Program-made: the position numbers and the translations under genes | The notes under the pieces: model-generated | Seen by the model: only the letters and a program-made list of their open reading frames with translations | Database searches by the model: none | What the model was told of the DNA's origin: nothing | Part shown: piece after piece, positions 19,982 through 29,301 of the stretch | Layout: the number at the start of each line of letters is the position of its first letter | How positions within the stretch are numbered: the first letter of the stretch is position 1 | Assembly: GCF_001488575.1 (NCBI RefSeq) | Contig: NZ_LN831304.1 | Coordinates: 1 to 52,625 of the forward strand | Length of the DNA stretch: 52,625 bases | From: Halobacterium hubeiense | GTDB taxonomy: Archaea; Halobacteriota; Halobacteria; Halobacteriales; Halobacteriaceae | Reading direction: 5' to 3'

Positions 19982-20119
19982 ATGCCGAACCTGAATATCG
20001 AGGTCAGCGAGGAGGAGTACGAGCAACTGAGCGAAGTCAAAGACGCTCATGGGCTTACGTGGCGAGGATTGGTGTTACAAGGAGCAAGAGCGCTCGACAA
20101 AGAAGGGCCACTCGGATAG
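19982..20119 (+). CDS. 45-residue helical protein paired with TnpB element 1
   Basis: A small ORF reading MPNLNIEVSEEEYEQLSEVK and ending ARALDKEGPLG. The pattern (short strand NLNIEVS, then two helices with GLTWRGLVLQGA) resembles a ribbon-helix-helix fold. It is divergent from tnpB with 58 nt between starts and occupies the place where tnpA sits in complete elements. It may regulate tnpB or be an antitoxin-like relic; function is unknown. Confidence 0.6.
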   Translation: MPNLNIEVSEEEYEQLSEVKDAHGLTWRGLVLQGARALDKEGPLG

Positions 20120-20179
20120 TAAATACACGGTCCCGTGTTCGTAGCCGCTCCGTCCCGCAGAGATCTGTTCCCTAAAACA

Positions 20180-21043
20180 ATGACTCAAAAACACTCACAG
20201 CTCAGCAGACGGACCGCCCTCCAGACAATATCTACTGCCGCCCTAGCCAGCATAGCTGGGTGCATGAATTCAAATGGGAACTCCGAATCCCCCAGTGACG
20301 GAACTCCCTCTTCGAACGATCAGGGTCCACTTCAGCGCGTTGTAGTCGATGGGACAGCGATCAAAGTGGAACTCTCGGAAGAGACCGATGTTAGCCAAGT
20401 CAACCTCATCCAGCCGAATGGGGAACCGTTTGGTCAGCGTGACGTAGCAACAGGAGCACAGCAAGTTTCGTTCGAGATTGGAACCTCATACACTCCAGGA
20501 GAGTATCGTGTTCTCGCGCTAGAGGGCGAGGAGACTGTACAAGAGTCTGCTCTTTCCGTTCAACCGGATCTTAGCATTGTGGAGATGGGGATCGGGAAGA
20601 ACCAGCCTGAAGAGATGTGGGATAGCTCGAGTGACAAAATCTCAAAAGAGGCCTTCGTTTCTGTCGAAAATCAAGGGAATGGTCCGGATGCAATCACGCA
20701 GCTCCTCTTTATCGGTGATGTTCCATATCCCTCGGATGATGAAGGGACGAACTACGATGAAAACGACGATGTCAGTGGCATATACGATCCAGAAGAAGAT
20801 ATAGAAGTTGACGAGGTAGTCATAGAACCGGGAGAGCAGCTTACACTGTACAGTTACCGTTCACCGTTCGCATTCGTTCGAGGTGAGGGAACTTCGTGTG
20901 AGAGTGAAGAACAAACCGGGAGCTTCGAAGTCATTCTAGAAACACGGGTAGGGACTAACCGCGTTTCCAATACTCCGCTTCAGAAGAGTTCGATAATTGT
21001 GAGATTACGATTAGTGAGGGCTAACTATGGTGGACCTGATTGA
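20180..21043 (+). CDS. Tat-exported lipoprotein of the conjugation operon
   Basis: A 287-aa protein. The N-terminus has twin arginines (LSRRTALQTIST) and a lipobox ending IAGC, after which a Ser/Asn/Gly-rich linker begins, so it is probably a Tat-exported lipoprotein anchored outside the membrane. The rest is beta-rich with a CARDB-like stretch (AFVSVENQGNGPDAI). ATG 20180 is preferred over an upstream in-frame ATG at 20135 because the signal sequence starts there. It is AT-richer than the genes around it and overlaps the next gene by 17 nt, so it still belongs to the operon despite the TnpB insertion upstream. Confidence 0.75.
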   Translation: MTQKHSQLSRRTALQTISTAALASIAGCMNSNGNSESPSDGTPSSNDQGPLQRVVVDGTAIKVELSEETDVSQVNLIQPNGEPFGQRDVATGAQQVSFEIGTSYTPGEYRVLALEGEETVQESALSVQPDLSIVEMGIGKNQPEEMWDSSSDKISKEAFVSVENQGNGPDAITQLLFIGDVPYPSDDEGTNYDENDDVSGIYDPEEDIEVDEVVIEPGEQLTLYSYRSPFAFVRGEGTSCESEEQTGSFEVILETRVGTNRVSNTPLQKSSIIVRLRLVRANYGGPD

Positions 21044-22142
21044 TGTCGTCTTAGAGGGGTTCAAAGATGTCGTCGATTGGGTTATCTCACTCTTCATGGA
21101 GGGACTGAACACTGGTTATGAAACCCTCACTGAGGAGATGTTCGGGACTCCAACGCCTGAAACGGAAGGCGCGTTTGTCTTTGGTGCGCCAACAAACGGA
21201 CCTTGGCCTGCAATCCGGGATGCGTTGGTCGGTGGTGAGATTATGCTTATCTCACTGCTTCTACTGGTGATGTGTGTTCAAGGGCGACACACAATTCGGA
21301 TATTCAATATCGGAAGTGCGTACGAGGCAAGGCGGACGAAGAAGACTGCGTGGGTTGGTGTATTCCTCATCATCAGCTGGTACTGGGTCAGTATTCTTGG
21401 ACTCTACATCGTCGATGGGTTCACGATAGCGTTGATGCCGAGTCTAGAGACCCTAGGTGATGCGATGCTGAATTTCCTGAAAGAGTCCCTAACCAATCCC
21501 GGGCTTGCGTTCGTGTTCGCAATGGTTGGCGGTCTCTCGATGTGGGCACTTGAGGCTCTCTACTACATTCGGGAGGTGTTACTTTACGTGTATGTCTACG
21601 GGATGCCGATAGCTTTCGCTCTCGCCTATGGTAACGTTCCAGTCCTTTCGGACATCGCGATGGGATTCTCTAAGCGGTTTGTTCCTTTGGCGGTTCTACC
21701 CCTTCCAGCAGCAGTCGTGTTCAAAGGATACGATCTGCTCTATTCGCAGGGAGCGCTCACGCCAAATAGTGCGTTTCTGAAGTACCTAGTTGCGTCCTCA
21801 CTACCGCTTATCGCGGTCTATCTCACTTGGAAGACGTTCAAATACGCAACCCCGCTGACGGCGAAAGTTCTCGGCGGTGCCACCAAGGGAGCGGCCCTTA
21901 TCGGTGGCGTAGCTGCCGGTGCGTATGCCGGGGGCGCGGGCGTCGCGACCACCGCCGCTCGGTGGGGACCGAAAGCCGCAGCCGGCCATGCCGTCGCACA
22001 GAAAGCTGCGGCCCGCGGTGGTCATGGCGAGGGTGGAGATAGTACGCCCTCGTACCGACGCACCGAGAACGACCCAGGTGGCACTACGTCGGAAACATCG
22101 GGTGAGGAACGCGGAATGGACTTTGATAGAGGTATCCACTAA
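21027..22142 (+). CDS. VirB6/TrbL-like polytopic membrane protein
   Basis: A 371-aa protein with about six to seven hydrophobic helices between 70 and 310 and a long Ala/Gly-rich tail (AAGAYAGGAGVATTAARWGP) ending in charged disordered sequence. This matches the general layout of VirB6/TrbL inner-membrane pore proteins, but no sequence motif proves it. Its place directly before the VirB3/VirB4-type genes supports the call. The first two thirds are AT-richer than the tail. Confidence 0.6.
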   Translation: MVDLIDVVLEGFKDVVDWVISLFMEGLNTGYETLTEEMFGTPTPETEGAFVFGAPTNGPWPAIRDALVGGEIMLISLLLLVMCVQGRHTIRIFNIGSAYEARRTKKTAWVGVFLIISWYWVSILGLYIVDGFTIALMPSLETLGDAMLNFLKESLTNPGLAFVFAMVGGLSMWALEALYYIREVLLYVYVYGMPIAFALAYGNVPVLSDIAMGFSKRFVPLAVLPLPAAVVFKGYDLLYSQGALTPNSAFLKYLVASSLPLIAVYLTWKTFKYATPLTAKVLGGATKGAALIGGVAAGAYAGGAGVATTAARWGPKAAAGHAVAQKAAARGGHGEGGDSTPSYRRTENDPGGTTSETSGEERGMDFDRGIH

Positions 22143-22144
22143 AC

Positions 22145-23266
22145 ATGTCCATCGACAAAGACGCAGCCGCTCGGCGCATCATGGACCAGTTCGGTGAGGA
22201 GAGTCGCATCCCCTACCTCAACATCGAGGAAGGCGACGTCGGCGTCCTGATCGCCTTCCCGATCGTCGGCCTGTTCATCGCTGGCCTCACCGGCATCGAA
22301 TCACTCGCCCTCCCGTTCGTCGCAGGTGGGTTCGGGTTCGGCGTCGCGATCGTCTACGTCTCGCCCGACCACCTCAACGCGTGGACGTGGACGAAAGACG
22401 TCTATCGCTACGTCAAGCGCCCCCAGATCACGTTCAGTGCCCCGGAGGACGCCGACAGTAGCACCAACGAGACAGAGCGGAACGAGGGCGGGCTCGCGAA
22501 CTACACACCGTTCAAGCCCGACGAGCGGACGCAGGACCTCACGAATATCGAGCGGGCGTGGCCGGGGGCAGGCGCGATCCAGCGCGCCGACGGCACGATG
22601 GAGGCGTTCATCGAGATCGACCCTGGGAACATGGACTTCGCGATGTCCGACGATTGGGCGCAGCTCCAGGACGCCGGCGAGGAATTCGCCAACAAGGAAC
22701 TGGACTCGAAACTCAAACTCCACGCGACGACCCGCTCGTTCCCGGTCGAACAGATCACGGAAAACATCGAAGACCGCCTGAACGACGAGGACGTCAAAGA
22801 AAATCCGATCTTCCGGGAACTCCTCGAGGAGTATCGAGAGACGCGGCCGAAGGAGATGCGCGACCGTGGAATCCAGCAGGTGCGGTACTACATCGGCGTC
22901 CAAGTCACCCCGCTGGAGGTCTATGACCGCTTCCGAGACGAGGGGACGCCGGCCGAGAAGCTGACGCAGTTCCCCGTCATCGGGTTCCTCTTCAACCCGT
23001 TCGTGACCCGCCGAGAGGACCTCACCGACGTCGAGCGCCGCGCACAGATGTTCGAAAAGCTGGATAGCCGGGTCAACGACGTGCGGTCGGAGTTCATCCA
23101 GCAGGCCTCAGGCTGGTCCGCTCGGCGGCTCAGCACGGTCGAGCTTTTCGTGTTGAATATGGACTTCTGGAACGGCCGCGAACACGAGTACGACGACGCA
23201 GAGAGCGTCGTTCGAGAACAACCGATCATCGGCCATTCGCGCCGGGAGGATGCCCACGATGCGTAA
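22145..23266 (+). CDS. VirB3/PrgI-like membrane domain with VirB4 N-terminal domain
   Basis: A 373-aa protein. Residues 30-80 are two transmembrane helices (IAFPIVGLFIAGLTGIES and an adjacent one) like PrgI/VirB3. The rest (about 120-350) resembles the non-ATPase N-terminal half of VirB4/TraC proteins (FIEIDPGNMDFAMSDDWAQL). No Walker motif is present, so ATPase function lies in the next gene, which overlaps by 8 nt from its preferred start. It therefore seems to be the N-terminal part of a VirB4 split into two subunits. Confidence 0.65.
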   Translation: MSIDKDAAARRIMDQFGEESRIPYLNIEEGDVGVLIAFPIVGLFIAGLTGIESLALPFVAGGFGFGVAIVYVSPDHLNAWTWTKDVYRYVKRPQITFSAPEDADSSTNETERNEGGLANYTPFKPDERTQDLTNIERAWPGAGAIQRADGTMEAFIEIDPGNMDFAMSDDWAQLQDAGEEFANKELDSKLKLHATTRSFPVEQITENIEDRLNDEDVKENPIFRELLEEYRETRPKEMRDRGIQQVRYYIGVQVTPLEVYDRFRDEGTPAEKLTQFPVIGFLFNPFVTRREDLTDVERRAQMFEKLDSRVNDVRSEFIQQASGWSARRLSTVELFVLNMDFWNGREHEYDDAESVVREQPIIGHSRREDAHDA

Positions 23267-25484
23267 CCTCGTCCTCCAGACGGGCAGCGGAGCCGTCGGC
23301 CAGCTCACAGAGTGGCTCACGAATCCGACCTCAGCTGAAGGGGCGGCCCTCTACATCCTGCTCGCGGTACTGGTCGGTATCGGCGGGAAACTCCTCTGGG
23401 ACTGGTACACCGACGACGATGAGGAAGAGGTCGAGTTCTCGGATTTGCTCGACGAGGAGACCATCGAACAGGGCGCGGCCGAACGCCAACTTCTCGACGA
23501 CATCGCCGAGTCACACAAGACGGTGACGGCGCCGGCGGCGATCGAGTGGGAAACGCGCGCGGCACGGGTCGGCGAGCAGTGGACGACGACGCTGTACATC
23601 GCTGACTACCCGGACTACCCCAACGACGGCTACCTCTCCGAGCTCTTCGAGATGACCGACGTGCAGTTCGACCTGACGGCCCACATTACGCCGAAGAACC
23701 AGGAACGGGCGCGGAACGAACTGCAGGATATCGCTGACGACCTTCAGGTGGACGCTGACCTCGAACAGAGCGTGCGGAGTGCCTACCTACAGGAACGCGC
23801 CAACGAGGCCGCAGCGACGTACAAGGCCGTCGAGAACGGCGCGAACGTCTTCGACCAGGGGATGTTCATCACAGTACGAGCCGACGAGAAGGAGAACCTC
23901 CGCGACGCCGTCCAGAAGGTCAAGAGCGCACTCCGCGACGATCCGGCGAACCTCACGCCGAAGACAGCGATCTGTCGGCAGGATCTCGCCCTCCAGTCCG
24001 CCGCGCCCATCGGCGACAACGAGTTCGGCCGGACGTCGATTGCGCTCGGCGGCGCCGTCGGCGCGCTGCTGTCCTCGCCGCACAACGCGACGATTCTCGA
24101 GGAGGGTGGCGTCGAGTTCGGGATTCACAAGGACAACCAGAGTCCCGTGGTCATCGACCCGTTCGCGCGGGACAACGGGTACGCGATGTTCACCGTCGGC
24201 GACACGGGTTCGGGGAAGTCGTTCAGTTCGAAGCAGAACTTCATCCGGTCGATCGAGCAGAGTAAGGACCGTATCGGCATCATCCTCGAGCCGCTGAATA
24301 ACTGGGCCGGCGTCGCCGAAGCGCTCGATGCCAAACGCATCACTGTCGGCGGGACACTCGGGCTGAACCCCTTGGAGATTCGGGAGACGCCCGAGCACGT
24401 CCAGCGGGCGATGGGCGAGGACGCCAGCCCGTTCAACGAGAAGCTCGACGACGCGATGAGCTTCCTGACGAACTTCTTCGCCCTCCGCGGCATCTCGCTG
24501 GGCGACCGCCGGACGACACTCGAACTCGGGCTCAAGCGGGCGTACAAGCGAAACGGAATTACCGACGACATCTCGACGCACGGCAACCCGAGCCCGACGA
24601 TTCAGGATATGATGGACGTCTTCGAGGACATGGTTGACGACCCCGAGGAGTTCGTCGTCCGGTCCGACGAGGAGGCGGGGAAGATCAAGGAAGACGCGAC
24701 GTGGCTACTCGACCAGCTCCGCCCCTTCGAGGACGACGGTCGGCACGCCAACCTCGGCCAAGAGTCCGACTTCGACATTCGGGACGAGAAGGTTATCTAC
24801 CTCGATCTCGCCCAGCAGGAGGGCAGCGTCGACAGCAGCACGGCGCTGACGATGCAGTTGCTCATCTCGCTCGTCTACGAGCGGGCAAAAGTCTCGGAGA
24901 AGGAGGTCGTGTTCTACATCGACGAGGCGCGGTACATCATGCAGGACGCCGCGAGCCTGGCGTTTCTTGAAACGGTGTTCCGTCACCACCGCCACCACGA
25001 CCTCTCGATCCGGCTGGTCACGCAGACGGTCGACGAGTTCTTCGAGCACGCCGAATCCGAGGCGATCCTGGATCAGTGTGCAGTCAAGCAGTTCCACCGC
25101 CTCGACGGGATGGACGAGGAGTGGGCCGACGAGTTCGGGCTGAACTACGCGCAGATGCGGTTCGTCCAGGACGCCGTGCCGGGCAACGAGGACGCCGGCT
25201 TCTCCGAGGCCCTCGTGGGCGTCGACGGCGAGTGGCGCGGTATCCAGGTCAAAGCGATGCCCAAGGAGAAGCAGGTCATCGACTTCGACCCGACCTCACA
25301 GATCCGGTCCTCGCTGCCCGGCGCCGGCGACGACGCCGTCGAGACCGAGATGCAGGAGTTCCAGGAAGAGCTCGAACACCGAGCAACGAACGGAACGAAC
25401 GAAACGAGCGAACTGAACGAGGAATCAGACGCCGTCGAAGCTGAGCCAGACGGCGGGTCAACGGAGGACACCAACGATGGCTGA
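23259..25484 (+). CDS. virB4: VirB4-family conjugation ATPase
   Basis: A motor ATPase of the type IV secretion apparatus. Counting from ATG 23259 (741 aa): a transmembrane helix near 28-48 (AALYILLAVLVGIGGKLLW), a linker domain, Walker A GDTGSGKS at 314-321, Walker B VVFYIDEA with Asp555-Glu556, and a conserved RLVTQTVDEF (arginine/sensor region) near 588-597. The C-terminus is acidic and disordered. ATG 23250, three codons upstream, is an alternative start. It overlaps the gene before it and, by 8 nt, the coupling-protein gene after it. Confidence 0.88.
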   Translation: MRNLVLQTGSGAVGQLTEWLTNPTSAEGAALYILLAVLVGIGGKLLWDWYTDDDEEEVEFSDLLDEETIEQGAAERQLLDDIAESHKTVTAPAAIEWETRAARVGEQWTTTLYIADYPDYPNDGYLSELFEMTDVQFDLTAHITPKNQERARNELQDIADDLQVDADLEQSVRSAYLQERANEAAATYKAVENGANVFDQGMFITVRADEKENLRDAVQKVKSALRDDPANLTPKTAICRQDLALQSAAPIGDNEFGRTSIALGGAVGALLSSPHNATILEEGGVEFGIHKDNQSPVVIDPFARDNGYAMFTVGDTGSGKSFSSKQNFIRSIEQSKDRIGIILEPLNNWAGVAEALDAKRITVGGTLGLNPLEIRETPEHVQRAMGEDASPFNEKLDDAMSFLTNFFALRGISLGDRRTTLELGLKRAYKRNGITDDISTHGNPSPTIQDMMDVFEDMVDDPEEFVVRSDEEAGKIKEDATWLLDQLRPFEDDGRHANLGQESDFDIRDEKVIYLDLAQQEGSVDSSTALTMQLLISLVYERAKVSEKEVVFYIDEARYIMQDAASLAFLETVFRHHRHHDLSIRLVTQTVDEFFEHAESEAILDQCAVKQFHRLDGMDEEWADEFGLNYAQMRFVQDAVPGNEDAGFSEALVGVDGEWRGIQVKAMPKEKQVIDFDPTSQIRSSLPGAGDDAVETEMQEFQEELEHRATNGTNETSELNEESDAVEAEPDGGSTEDTNDG

Positions 25485-28400
25485 GTACCTGCGCGTCACG
25501 CCGACATCCGAGCGGCTTGACCCGGAGAGCATCCCCCGAGTCCTCGACAGCCTCCACAAACTGACCACGCCCGGCTCGTCGGGCCTCGGGGCGAAGCTGA
25601 ACCCACTCCACAGTGAGACACCACCCCGATTCGAGTTCCTCGCGATCAGTGATGGCCCGGACGACCCGGTAGAGTTCTTCTACGGGGCCGATGCGCACCT
25701 CGATACGCTTGAGAAGCGTCTCCGCTCCATCTATCCAAGCACGTTCGACATCGAGCGCGTCGACGTCGACGTCGCCTCTCGGCTCATTCAGCCAGTCGAG
25801 TTCACACCGCAGGAATTCGTCGACCACTACGAGGCCGGGCGGCTGCAGTACGAGTTTGGCCCGGCAGAACAGTACGACATCGTCGACGAGGAATCAGCGG
25901 ACTCCGAGCCAGCCGAAGCGGACCCCGTTGTCGACGGCGGTACAGCAGCCACGAGCGTCCCCGATCATCACGTGACTGTTGGGGACACAGCCCTGGAACT
26001 AGCGCCGCCCGATGCACTTCCAGACGACGAGGAAGAGCGACGGGCCATCGAGAAGCCGACGATGACACCGACGGGAACGATTCTGGCTCGCCCGGCACAA
26101 GACGCTATCTCGCCGCTCGGTGTCCGGTGGTGTGGCGCCGCGTCGCGGAAGCAGGACTGGATGACCTCGCTGACGCCGTTCACGGCAGAGGAAACGAACG
26201 GAGATCTCTCGTCCGTCGACGAGCCCGGCGCGGCGCTGGCGTCGCTGATCGACCACTTGATGGAGGCGACAGCGCCGACCGCGTTCCAAGTCGTCTTCCA
26301 ACGGCGTGCTAGCTGGCAGTCCGACTCGGAGGTACGGAAAGAGGACCTCGTCGACGGCCGGGATACGTTCTTCCAGGAAGTCGTCGGGTCGTTGCTCGAG
26401 GTCGAGGAGCAACGGAGCGACCAGGACGACCGGCAGCTCAGCGAGGCCGTCGAGAAGCGCATCGAGTACATCGACGCGAAGAACGCCAAACGGTCGTTCA
26501 CGGTCAACATCCGGGCCGTCGGCGTCCCCACCGACGACACCCGCGACGACCTCGATGCCCGGATGGACTCGCTCCTCCCCGTGTTCGACCCACTTGATGG
26601 ACCGTTCTACGAGGTCGAGGGGCAACGCCTCCGAGACAGCGGCTTCCGTGAGAAAACGAAGGAGAAGAAGCCACGGGCCGCTCTCCAGCGCCTCCTCAAT
26701 CGCGAGTTGACGACGGGCCGGGGGAAGACACGCCCCGAGCTGGTCCTCAGCGGGACGGAGCTCGCGAACTTCGTCCTCGTCCCCTCCTCCGAACAGTTGA
26801 CCGTCGAAGGGACGCGGGGAACGAGGGCCGAACAGCAGAGTCGGAATCCGCTCCCGTGGCCGAACCCGGATCTGATCCAGCAGTTCCAGGACGGGATGGC
26901 CATCGGCTACGCGCTCGACGAAAACGGTGAGCCACGGCCGGACCCCATCCGGATCCCGCCGGACCTGTTGCCGACGCATTACGGGCGGTTCGCGTCGACT
27001 GGTGGCGGGAAGTCGAAGGCCATCATCAACGATGCGCTCTCGCTCCGTGAGACGACTGGTGGCCCCGTCGTCCTTGTCGACCCGAAAGGGGACGGAATGT
27101 GTGAGAACTACCTGCGCTGTCACTACGAGCGGTTCGGTGGCCTCGACGACGTCTACCACTTCCGCGTCCCGGAGACAATCCCCGCGTTCTCCTTCTTCGA
27201 CATCCGGCCCGCGCTCGAGGCTGGTCGCAACCGTGAGGACGCGATTCAGGACAAGGTCGACCATTTCCACGACATCCTCCGGATGATTATGGGCCGCGAG
27301 CAGTACGGGCAGGCGTTCGTCGCGAACGAGATCCTCAGCTACCTGATCAAGGCGCTGTTCGACGAGGAGTATGGGAGCGACGTGTTCGGGCTGGACGACC
27401 TCTTCGCCGCCGCGCTCCGGATGCAGCGCGACCAGACGATTCCCCCGGTCTCGGCGGACAACCAGAACATCGAGGAATCGCTGACGCGCCACTTCGCGAA
27501 GGACAACCACCAGTTCCAGGTGTCGATGGACGCGGTCGGGAACCGTCTCGACAAGCTCAAAGAGGACGCGCATCTCCGGCGGATCTTCAGCCACGTCCCC
27601 GAACAGAACGACGCCGGCGAATACGTCGACAACCGCTTCGACTTCCGCGAGTTCCTCGATGAAGACGCCACCATCATCTTCGACCTGGGCGACCTCCGGC
27701 CGGAGGCACAGCGAGCGATCACACTCCTGCTGTTGAGCAACCTCTGGGACGCCGTGCAGGTTCGCCGTCGCGACGGTCAGACCGACTACGAGAAGCTCAC
27801 GAACCTCATCATCGAGGAGGCGGCGCCGGTGGCGTCGACGAAGCTCGTCTCCGAGCAGCTACTGCCGCAGGGCCGGTCGTTCGGCCTAAGTATGGGGCTC
27901 GTGATGCAGTTCCCCGAACAGGTGCGGAACCGGAACGAGCGGGCCTACGACGAGGTGCTGAACAACATCAAGACGAAGCTCATCGGCAACATCTCGATCG
28001 AGCGCGATCTTGCGGAATCGCTTGCCCACGAGGACCTCAGCCCGACCGAACTCCGCAACCGGATCAACACGCTTCCGAGCGGCGAGTGGATTGCGCAGCT
28101 CCCGAGCCCATCCTTCGGGGAGACTGGTCCACCGCCGTTTTCGCTGAAGCCGCTCCCGATTGCGCCGGGGCATCCAGAAAGCGACCAGCCGCTCACAGAG
28201 CCCCAGGAAGACCATTTCGAGTCCGTGTCCCGACCACGGATGGTCGAGCGGACACAGGCCCAGCACGGGCTAACAGAGCCGACTGAGTCGCGCACTGCTC
28301 CGGAAGAGACTGGCTGGGGGAGTACGGGGACCGAGACGACGGGCTCGGGTGCCGACGGCGATGCAGCGACCGACCCGACGCAATCCGCGTTCATCAGCGA

Positions 28401-29301
28401 ATCGACGACCGAGGACACATCGACGTCGACCACCCAGTCCGAGACGGACAGCGACCCAGATGCGGACGAGTCAGAGATGAGCCCCCTGTTCGGGCAGGCC
28501 ACCGAGACGGACGAGGAACCAGCTGGTGACCAAGCAACGCAGCCGGGGAACGGGGCAACGCCCGTCCAGGAAAGCAGCGTGCCCGTCCCCGATGACGAAC
28601 TCCGACAACGCGAACTCAGCCGTGACGACGTTCGGTTCCTGAATCGGGTCCTCGACGTGATGAACAGAGAGGACGACGAGTACACGCTACTGGACAGGAT
28701 GAGCCAGCTCCGGGACGAATACGACGACCTCCATGTGGAGCGGCTCACGGAGCAGGACCTCCTGGAAGCGGACTCCGCGGCGGGGCGCAAGTACTACACC
28801 GTCCTCCCGGACGGTCGAGACCTCCTCGGGAAAGAATTGAAGGCGGGGCCAGGAGCGGGGGATCTCGGCGAGAAAACGCCACACAAGGTTGGCGTCCGGC
28901 TCCTCGAGCTGTGGCTCCAGCAGCGTGACGACGTCGGTCGCGTGGAGCCGTACTACGAAACCGAAGACGGCACGGTACTGGACGTGGCCGGCTTCGACGA
29001 GGACGGCGAGCTTGTCTGGGCCGGCGAAGCAGAGCTCGCGAGTAACAACCGGCACGCCCCGGTCGAGGATTACGACAAACTCAGCGCGGTGGACGCCGAC
29101 GCAATCTGGGCCTTCAACAATCGCGAGACGGCGCTCGACGTCCTGGATAGCCTTGCCGACGCCGATCGGATCGGCGAGCGGGTCAGCGGGCGGGCGGCAC
29201 GGTCGTTCGCGACCATCAGAGACGCCGTCGACGAGTTCGATGCTGGGGGCCTGACCACCGTTCGAGGCTTCAAAAATCTCGACCAAGAACTCAACCAATG
29301 A
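25477..29301 (+). CDS. VirD4/TraG-like coupling ATPase with C-terminal nuclease-like domain
   Basis: A 1274-aa protein. Residues 1-480 are an accessory region; the AAA motor has Walker A STGGGKS at 507-513 and Walker B LIIEEA with Glu780-781. Residues about 890-1045 are low-complexity, Thr/Ser/Glu-rich linker. The last 220 residues form a winged-helix-like part (LLDRMSQLRDEYDDLHVERL) and a segment VLDVAGFDEDGEL, then AGEAELASNN. The latter resembles the D ... ExE core of PD-(D/E)xK folds, but lacks the usual Lys. No transmembrane helix is obvious, unlike classic VirD4. It would bring DNA to the secretion channel. It overlaps the primase gene by 4 nt. Confidence 0.78.
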   Translation: MAEYLRVTPTSERLDPESIPRVLDSLHKLTTPGSSGLGAKLNPLHSETPPRFEFLAISDGPDDPVEFFYGADAHLDTLEKRLRSIYPSTFDIERVDVDVASRLIQPVEFTPQEFVDHYEAGRLQYEFGPAEQYDIVDEESADSEPAEADPVVDGGTAATSVPDHHVTVGDTALELAPPDALPDDEEERRAIEKPTMTPTGTILARPAQDAISPLGVRWCGAASRKQDWMTSLTPFTAEETNGDLSSVDEPGAALASLIDHLMEATAPTAFQVVFQRRASWQSDSEVRKEDLVDGRDTFFQEVVGSLLEVEEQRSDQDDRQLSEAVEKRIEYIDAKNAKRSFTVNIRAVGVPTDDTRDDLDARMDSLLPVFDPLDGPFYEVEGQRLRDSGFREKTKEKKPRAALQRLLNRELTTGRGKTRPELVLSGTELANFVLVPSSEQLTVEGTRGTRAEQQSRNPLPWPNPDLIQQFQDGMAIGYALDENGEPRPDPIRIPPDLLPTHYGRFASTGGGKSKAIINDALSLRETTGGPVVLVDPKGDGMCENYLRCHYERFGGLDDVYHFRVPETIPAFSFFDIRPALEAGRNREDAIQDKVDHFHDILRMIMGREQYGQAFVANEILSYLIKALFDEEYGSDVFGLDDLFAAALRMQRDQTIPPVSADNQNIEESLTRHFAKDNHQFQVSMDAVGNRLDKLKEDAHLRRIFSHVPEQNDAGEYVDNRFDFREFLDEDATIIFDLGDLRPEAQRAITLLLLSNLWDAVQVRRRDGQTDYEKLTNLIIEEAAPVASTKLVSEQLLPQGRSFGLSMGLVMQFPEQVRNRNERAYDEVLNNIKTKLIGNISIERDLAESLAHEDLSPTELRNRINTLPSGEWIAQLPSPSFGETGPPPFSLKPLPIAPGHPESDQPLTEPQEDHFESVSRPRMVERTQAQHGLTEPTESRTAPEETGWGSTGTETTGSGADGDAATDPTQSAFISESTTEDTSTSTTQSETDSDPDADESEMSPLFGQATETDEEPAGDQATQPGNGATPVQESSVPVPDDELRQRELSRDDVRFLNRVLDVMNREDDEYTLLDRMSQLRDEYDDLHVERLTEQDLLEADSAAGRKYYTVLPDGRDLLGKELKAGPGAGDLGEKTPHKVGVRLLELWLQQRDDVGRVEPYYETEDGTVLDVAGFDEDGELVWAGEAELASNNRHAPVEDYDKLSAVDADAIWAFNNRETALDVLDSLADADRIGERVSGRAARSFATIRDAVDEFDAGGLTTVRGFKNLDQELNQ

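Larger units (their letters stand above)
18620..20145 (-). mobile_element. TnpB-only IS200/IS605-type element 1
   Basis: An insertion holding tnpB (minus strand) and a divergent 45-aa ORF, placed between two genes of the conjugation operon and oriented against it. No TnpA transposase is present, so this is an IS1341-like, non-autonomous type. Ends are approximate: the tnpB 3' side near 18620-18640 carries the CATCCTCATCCACCATGAAC-type terminus, and the other side carries a small hairpin at 20125-20138 (ACACGG TC CCGTGT). Confidence 0.6.

Noticed and set aside
18622-20175. 517-codon plus-strand frame opposite tnpB
   Set aside because: The minus strand encodes TnpB with complete RuvC and zinc-finger motifs; the opposite product is basic and unfamiliar.
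25999-27594. 531-codon minus-strand frame opposite the coupling ATPase
   Set aside because: Shadow of the Walker-containing gene on the plus strand.
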